Shown here piece by piece: positions 6,066 to 8,707 of a stretch of 8,707 bases of DNA. Both the position numbers and the translations under genes were made by a program. The notes under the pieces are model-generated. The model had not been told where the DNA came from. It searched no databases and was given only the letters and a program-made list of their open reading frames with translations. This stretch comes from an uncultured Porphyromonadaceae bacterium (GTDB lineage Bacteria; Bacteroidota; Bacteroidia; Bacteroidales; Muribaculaceae), in NCBI GenBank assembly GCA_900549445.1, contig UROS01000096.1:1-8707 (forward strand), in the 5' to 3' direction. Positions within the stretch are counted from its first letter, which is position 1; each line of letters starts with the position of its first letter.

Positions 6066-7736
6066 ATGCTTGAATCACTCCATATCTCCAACTACGCCCT
6101 GATTGATACCGTCGACATCTCGTTTCATCCGGGATTCAACGTAATCACTGGCGAGACCGGCGCCGGAAAGTCGATTATTCTTGGCGCTCTGTCGCTGATC
6201 TTAGGCGGCAGAAGCGACTCGCGGGTTGTCAGAAACCACGATGCCAAATCGGTTATCGAAGCGGTTTTCTCCGTGGACAATTATCCTGATCTGCGCGAAT
6301 ACTGCCTGAACGCCGACATTGAATGGGACGACAGCCACTGCATTCTCCGCCGTGAGATCTCTCCCACCGGCAGATCAAGGGCTTTTATCAACGACTCCCC
6401 CGTGCCGCTCAACAAACTTCAGGCAGTAGCCCTGCAGCTCGTCGACATTCACTCGCAGCACCAGAACCAGCTCCTTGCCCGACCGGATTTCCAGCTTCAG
6501 GTAATCGACACCCTTGCCGGAAATGCCGAACGCCTCGAACGCTTTACAGTCCGTTACAATGCTTTCCGCGAGGCTGCCCGCGCACTCAAGGCCATGAAAC
6601 TCCGCATTGAAAAGAGCCGCGAGGATGAGGAGTTCACCCGCTATCAGCTCGAACAGATAGAGGAACTCAACCTCATTCCGGGCGAGCAGGATGAACTTGA
6701 AAAGGAGCGCGATGTTCAGGCGAATCTCGCAGCCATAAAAAACGCTCTTTCCGAAATTACCGACTCGCTGAGTGAGGGTGACGACAACGCAGAGTCGCTC
6801 GTCAGCCGAGCCATCGACTGCTGTTCCGATCTTGGCTCGGTGCTGAACGAGGCCGACGACATTCCTTCGCGACTTGAATCGGTAAAAATCGAAATCAACG
6901 ATATAGCATCAACCCTATCGGAGATAAACGAAAACCTCTCCGCCGACGGATATGCCCTGACCGAAATCGAAGACCGGCTCAACGCAATCTATACTCTCTG
7001 CAGAAAGCACCACGTTGATAATTCCGACGATCTCATATCGCTGCGCGATCAGCTGCGCGCGCGCCTCGCCGACCTCGACACGTCGGACGAAACCGTGGCC
7101 GAACTCGAACGCGATGCCCGCAGGGCCCGAGCTCTGGCCCGCGAAACCGCAGCCGAAATCTCGGAAGCGCGCAAGGCCGAAGCGCTGAAATTCGGTGAAA
7201 AACTCCGTGAAATCGCCATGCCCCTCGGTATGAAGAATCTGCAGTGCGACATTCGTGTGGAGCAGACCGACATGTCGCCCACCGGAATCGACATCGTAAA
7301 CTTCATGTTTGCGTTCAACAAGAACCAGCCGCCGATGCCTGTAGGCGACACGGCCTCGGGCGGCGAGATTTCGCGTCTGATGCTCTCTATAAAGTCAATC
7401 ATCGCCTCGAAGATGCAACTGCCCTCGATAATTTTCGATGAAATTGACACCGGAGTGTCGGGCGACGTGGCAAACCGCATGGGTGCAATGATGCGCGACA
7501 TCGCCCGCAATATTCAGGTAACTGCGATTACCCATCTGCCTCAGGTGGCCGCAAAAGGAGAAAGTCATTATAAAGTATATAAGGAGGATGACGAGGACGC
7601 CACCCATACCCGCATTGCTCTGCTTACCACCGAACAGCGGGTTGAAGCCCTTGCCGCCATGCTCGGCGGCGATCACGTAGGCGACGCCGCCATGGCAAAT
7701 GCACGCGCTCTCCTTAACGAATCACTGCAAAAATAA
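6066..7736 (+). CDS. recN: DNA repair protein RecN
   Basis: RecN is an SMC-like ATPase that acts at double-strand breaks, holding DNA together and assisting RecA-dependent repair. The 556-residue product is full length. The N-terminal ATPase lobe begins MLESLHISNYALIDTVDISF and has the Walker A motif GETGAGKS (29-36). DIHSQHQNQLLARPDFQ is the typical RecN segment after the first lobe. A Glu/Arg/Leu-rich central region (about 160-370) fits the two coiled-coil arms. The C-terminal lobe has the ABC signature DTASGGEISR (428-437), Walker B IIFDEIDTGVSG (catalytic D458, E459) and the switch-type ITHLPQVAAKG. The gene starts 5 nt after the DUF4835 stop and shares its transcript. I see no SOS-type operator, so damage-specific induction is not evident from this window. 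Confidence 0.97.
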   Translation: MLESLHISNYALIDTVDISFHPGFNVITGETGAGKSIILGALSLILGGRSDSRVVRNHDAKSVIEAVFSVDNYPDLREYCLNADIEWDDSHCILRREISPTGRSRAFINDSPVPLNKLQAVALQLVDIHSQHQNQLLARPDFQLQVIDTLAGNAERLERFTVRYNAFREAARALKAMKLRIEKSREDEEFTRYQLEQIEELNLIPGEQDELEKERDVQANLAAIKNALSEITDSLSEGDDNAESLVSRAIDCCSDLGSVLNEADDIPSRLESVKIEINDIASTLSEINENLSADGYALTEIEDRLNAIYTLCRKHHVDNSDDLISLRDQLRARLADLDTSDETVAELERDARRARALARETAAEISEARKAEALKFGEKLREIAMPLGMKNLQCDIRVEQTDMSPTGIDIVNFMFAFNKNQPPMPVGDTASGGEISRLMLSIKSIIASKMQLPSIIFDEIDTGVSGDVANRMGAMMRDIARNIQVTAITHLPQVAAKGESHYKVYKEDDEDATHTRIALLTTEQRVEALAAMLGGDHVGDAAMANARALLNESLQK

Positions 7737-7748
7737 ATCAGATCATAA

Positions 7749-8504
7749 ATGGAACCAAGCGATTATATATTCGGACTCAGAGCCGTTATCGAGGCTATCG
7801 ACGCCGGCAAGGAAATTGATAAGATTTTCATATCGAAAGAAATTCAGGGCGATCTCGCCTCAGAACTCGTAGCAAAAGCAAGGGCGGCGAGAGTGGTGAT
7901 GCAGCGTGTGCCCGTGGAGCGGATAAACCGCATTACCCGCAAAAACCATCAGGGTGTGCTCGCTCTGATGTCAGCGGTCACCTACCATCGCCTCGATTAT
8001 CTCGTGCCGGAACTTTACGAGGCAGGTATACTTCCTTTCATTGTGGTTCTCGACGGCATAACCGACGTGCGGAATTTCGGAGCGATTGCCCGCACTTGCG
8101 AATGCGCGGGTGTGGATGCCATCGTCATACCCACCCACGGAAGTGTCGGCGTAAGCGGAGATGCCATCAAGACCTCCGCCGGAGCACTGCACCATATCCC
8201 TGTAGCAAGGGTCGACTCTACCTCGTGGGCGGTAAAATTCCTTAAAGACAACGGCTATCAGGTTGTTGCCGTGAGCGAAAAGGCCGACATAAACTATACG
8301 AAAGCCGAATACACCGGCCCCGTGGCGCTCGTGCTCGGAGCCGAAGATACAGGTATCACCCCCGAAGTCCTGCGTCAGGCCGACGTGAAAGTTTCTATTC
8401 CGATGTTCGGGAAAATCGGCTCGCTCAACGTCTCTGTTGCGGCCGGAATCACCATCTACGAAGTTGTGCGGCAGCGCCTCGAAGCCGATCTGGAGGTTAT
8501 CTGA
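7749..8504 (+). CDS. rlmB: 23S rRNA (guanosine-2'-O-)-methyltransferase RlmB / TrmH-SpoU family
   Basis: This is a SPOUT-class (trefoil knot) enzyme that transfers a methyl group from S-adenosylmethionine to a ribose 2'-O in RNA. The best match is RlmB, which modifies G2251 in the peptidyl-transferase P loop of 23S rRNA. The 251-residue length fits (E. coli RlmB is 243). The N-terminal L30e-like substrate-binding domain (about 1-75) starts DYIFGLRAVIEAIDAGKEIDKIFIS. Motif 1 is DGITDVRNFGAIARTCECAG (102-121, with N109 and R115), motif 2 is LVLGAEDTGI (around 195-204), and motif 3 is IPMFGKIGSLNVSVAAG (217-233), completing the SAM-binding knot. A related tRNA or rRNA ribose methyltransferase of the same family cannot be fully excluded. 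It is the last gene of the dnaN operon, 12 nt after recN, and its end overlaps the convergent CYTH gene by 8 bases. Confidence 0.92.
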   Translation: MEPSDYIFGLRAVIEAIDAGKEIDKIFISKEIQGDLASELVAKARAARVVMQRVPVERINRITRKNHQGVLALMSAVTYHRLDYLVPELYEAGILPFIVVLDGITDVRNFGAIARTCECAGVDAIVIPTHGSVGVSGDAIKTSAGALHHIPVARVDSTSWAVKFLKDNGYQVVAVSEKADINYTKAEYTGPVALVLGAEDTGITPEVLRQADVKVSIPMFGKIGSLNVSVAAGITIYEVVRQRLEADLEVI

Positions 8505-8679
8505 GTCCGGCGAGAGTTGAGTTATAATAGGCCGGATTTCCCGTTACATCCTCGCCGGCGAATGGCGGCAGTGCGAACTGTGTGGTTTCCGACGGAAGCT
8601 CGATTTCAGCCACGACAAGACCTTCGAGCCGTCCGTGGAATTCATCGACTTCCCACACAAAGCCACCGTAGTCCACGAG
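8497..8679 (-). CDS. CYTH-domain protein, C-terminal fragment (5' end missing at contig end)
   Basis: The last 60 codons of a minus-strand gene are present, ending in TAA at 8497-8499. The sequence (GGFVWEVDEFHGRLEGLVVAEIELPSE ... FAGEDVTGNPAYYNSTLA) matches the end of CYTH-domain proteins, the triphosphate tunnel metalloenzymes that include class IV adenylate cyclases, thiamine triphosphatases and inorganic triphosphatases. The alternating acidic residues in WEVDEF and AEIEL fit the family's metal- and triphosphate-binding tunnel strands. The N-terminal EIERKF-type signature lies outside the window, so substrate cannot be assigned. An apparent start (GTG at 8694, reading MYKRQ) lies wholly in adapter sequence and is not real; the fragment has no genuine start here. 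It converges on rlmB with an 8-bp overlap of the two 3' ends. Confidence 0.85.
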   Translation of the reverse strand, partial: LVDYGGFVWEVDEFHGRLEGLVVAEIELPSETTQFALPPFAGEDVTGNPAYYNSTLAGLR

Positions 8680-8707
8680 CTGTCTCTTATACACATCTGA
8701 CGCTGCC
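8680..8707 (+). other. Nextera/Tn5 transposase library adapter (not genomic)
   Basis: Positions 8680-8698 read CTGTCTCTTATACACATCT, the 19-bp Tn5 mosaic end in reverse complement. GACGCTGCC follows at 8699-8707, the beginning of the Illumina Nextera read-1-side adapter. Mosaic end joined directly to this adapter sequence occurs in tagmentation libraries and not in natural Tn5. The bases should be trimmed; genuine sequence stops at 8679. Confidence 0.97.

Noticed and set aside
1..8679. Search for a novel accessory system (defence, CRISPR, toxin-antitoxin, phage, integron)
   Set aside because: Nearly all of the sequence is occupied by recognisable core or conserved genes in compact operons; I saw no direct-repeat arrays, integrase, attachment sites or unexplained long intergenic region.
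8680..8698. A genuine Tn5/IS50 insertion end
   Set aside because: The mosaic end is joined directly to Nextera adapter sequence at the very end of the contig, with no transposase or IS body, so it is library adapter.

Overview
The window looks like a chromosomal, housekeeping stretch from a member of the Bacteroidota, most likely order Bacteroidales and plausibly a gut Muribaculaceae-like lineage. The evidence is the gene set (DUF4286, DUF4835/PorD-type and Bacteroidota-style CoaBC proteins), two promoters matching the Bacteroidota pattern TTTG / 20 nt / TAnnTTTG, and the absence of clear Shine-Dalgarno sequences before most starts. The genus-level placement is inference. The sequence reads as a contig end from a short-read assembly, because the last 28 bases are transposase library adapter rather than genome.

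Layout. Positions 1-101 hold nothing I can assign. A promoter (102-133) precedes a short plus-strand operon: a family 2 glycosyltransferase interrupted by an apparent one-base frameshift near 362-365 (181-937), a DUF4286 protein (949-1263), and ruvC (1263-1853), the last two joined by a stop/start overlap. A possible terminator (1847-1869) ends this unit. A second promoter (1890-1921) and a GC-rich leader able to form alternative hairpins (1943-1984) lead into a long, tightly packed plus-strand operon: dnaN (2012-3142), a DEDDh exonuclease with an ExoX-like tail (3156-3923), coaBC (3916-5121), a secreted DUF4835/PorD-type protein (5146-6060), recN (6066-7736) and an rlmB-type rRNA methyltransferase (7749-8504). 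A convergent minus-strand CYTH-domain gene, of which only the C-terminal 60 codons are present, overlaps the rlmB end by 8 bases and runs into the adapter.

How the genes fit together. RuvC (Holliday junction cleavage), DnaN (sliding clamp), the DnaQ-like exonuclease and RecN (double-strand break repair) form a replication and repair theme. CoaBC (coenzyme A synthesis), the DUF4835 protein (envelope) and RlmB (ribosome maturation) share the transcript without an obvious mechanistic link. I found no mobile element, CRISPR array, RNA gene, defence island or clearly novel system. The items most worth a second look are the adapter and the false protein start it creates, the glycosyltransferase frameshift, the replacement of two known active-site residues in the CoaC half of CoaBC, and the structured dnaN leader.
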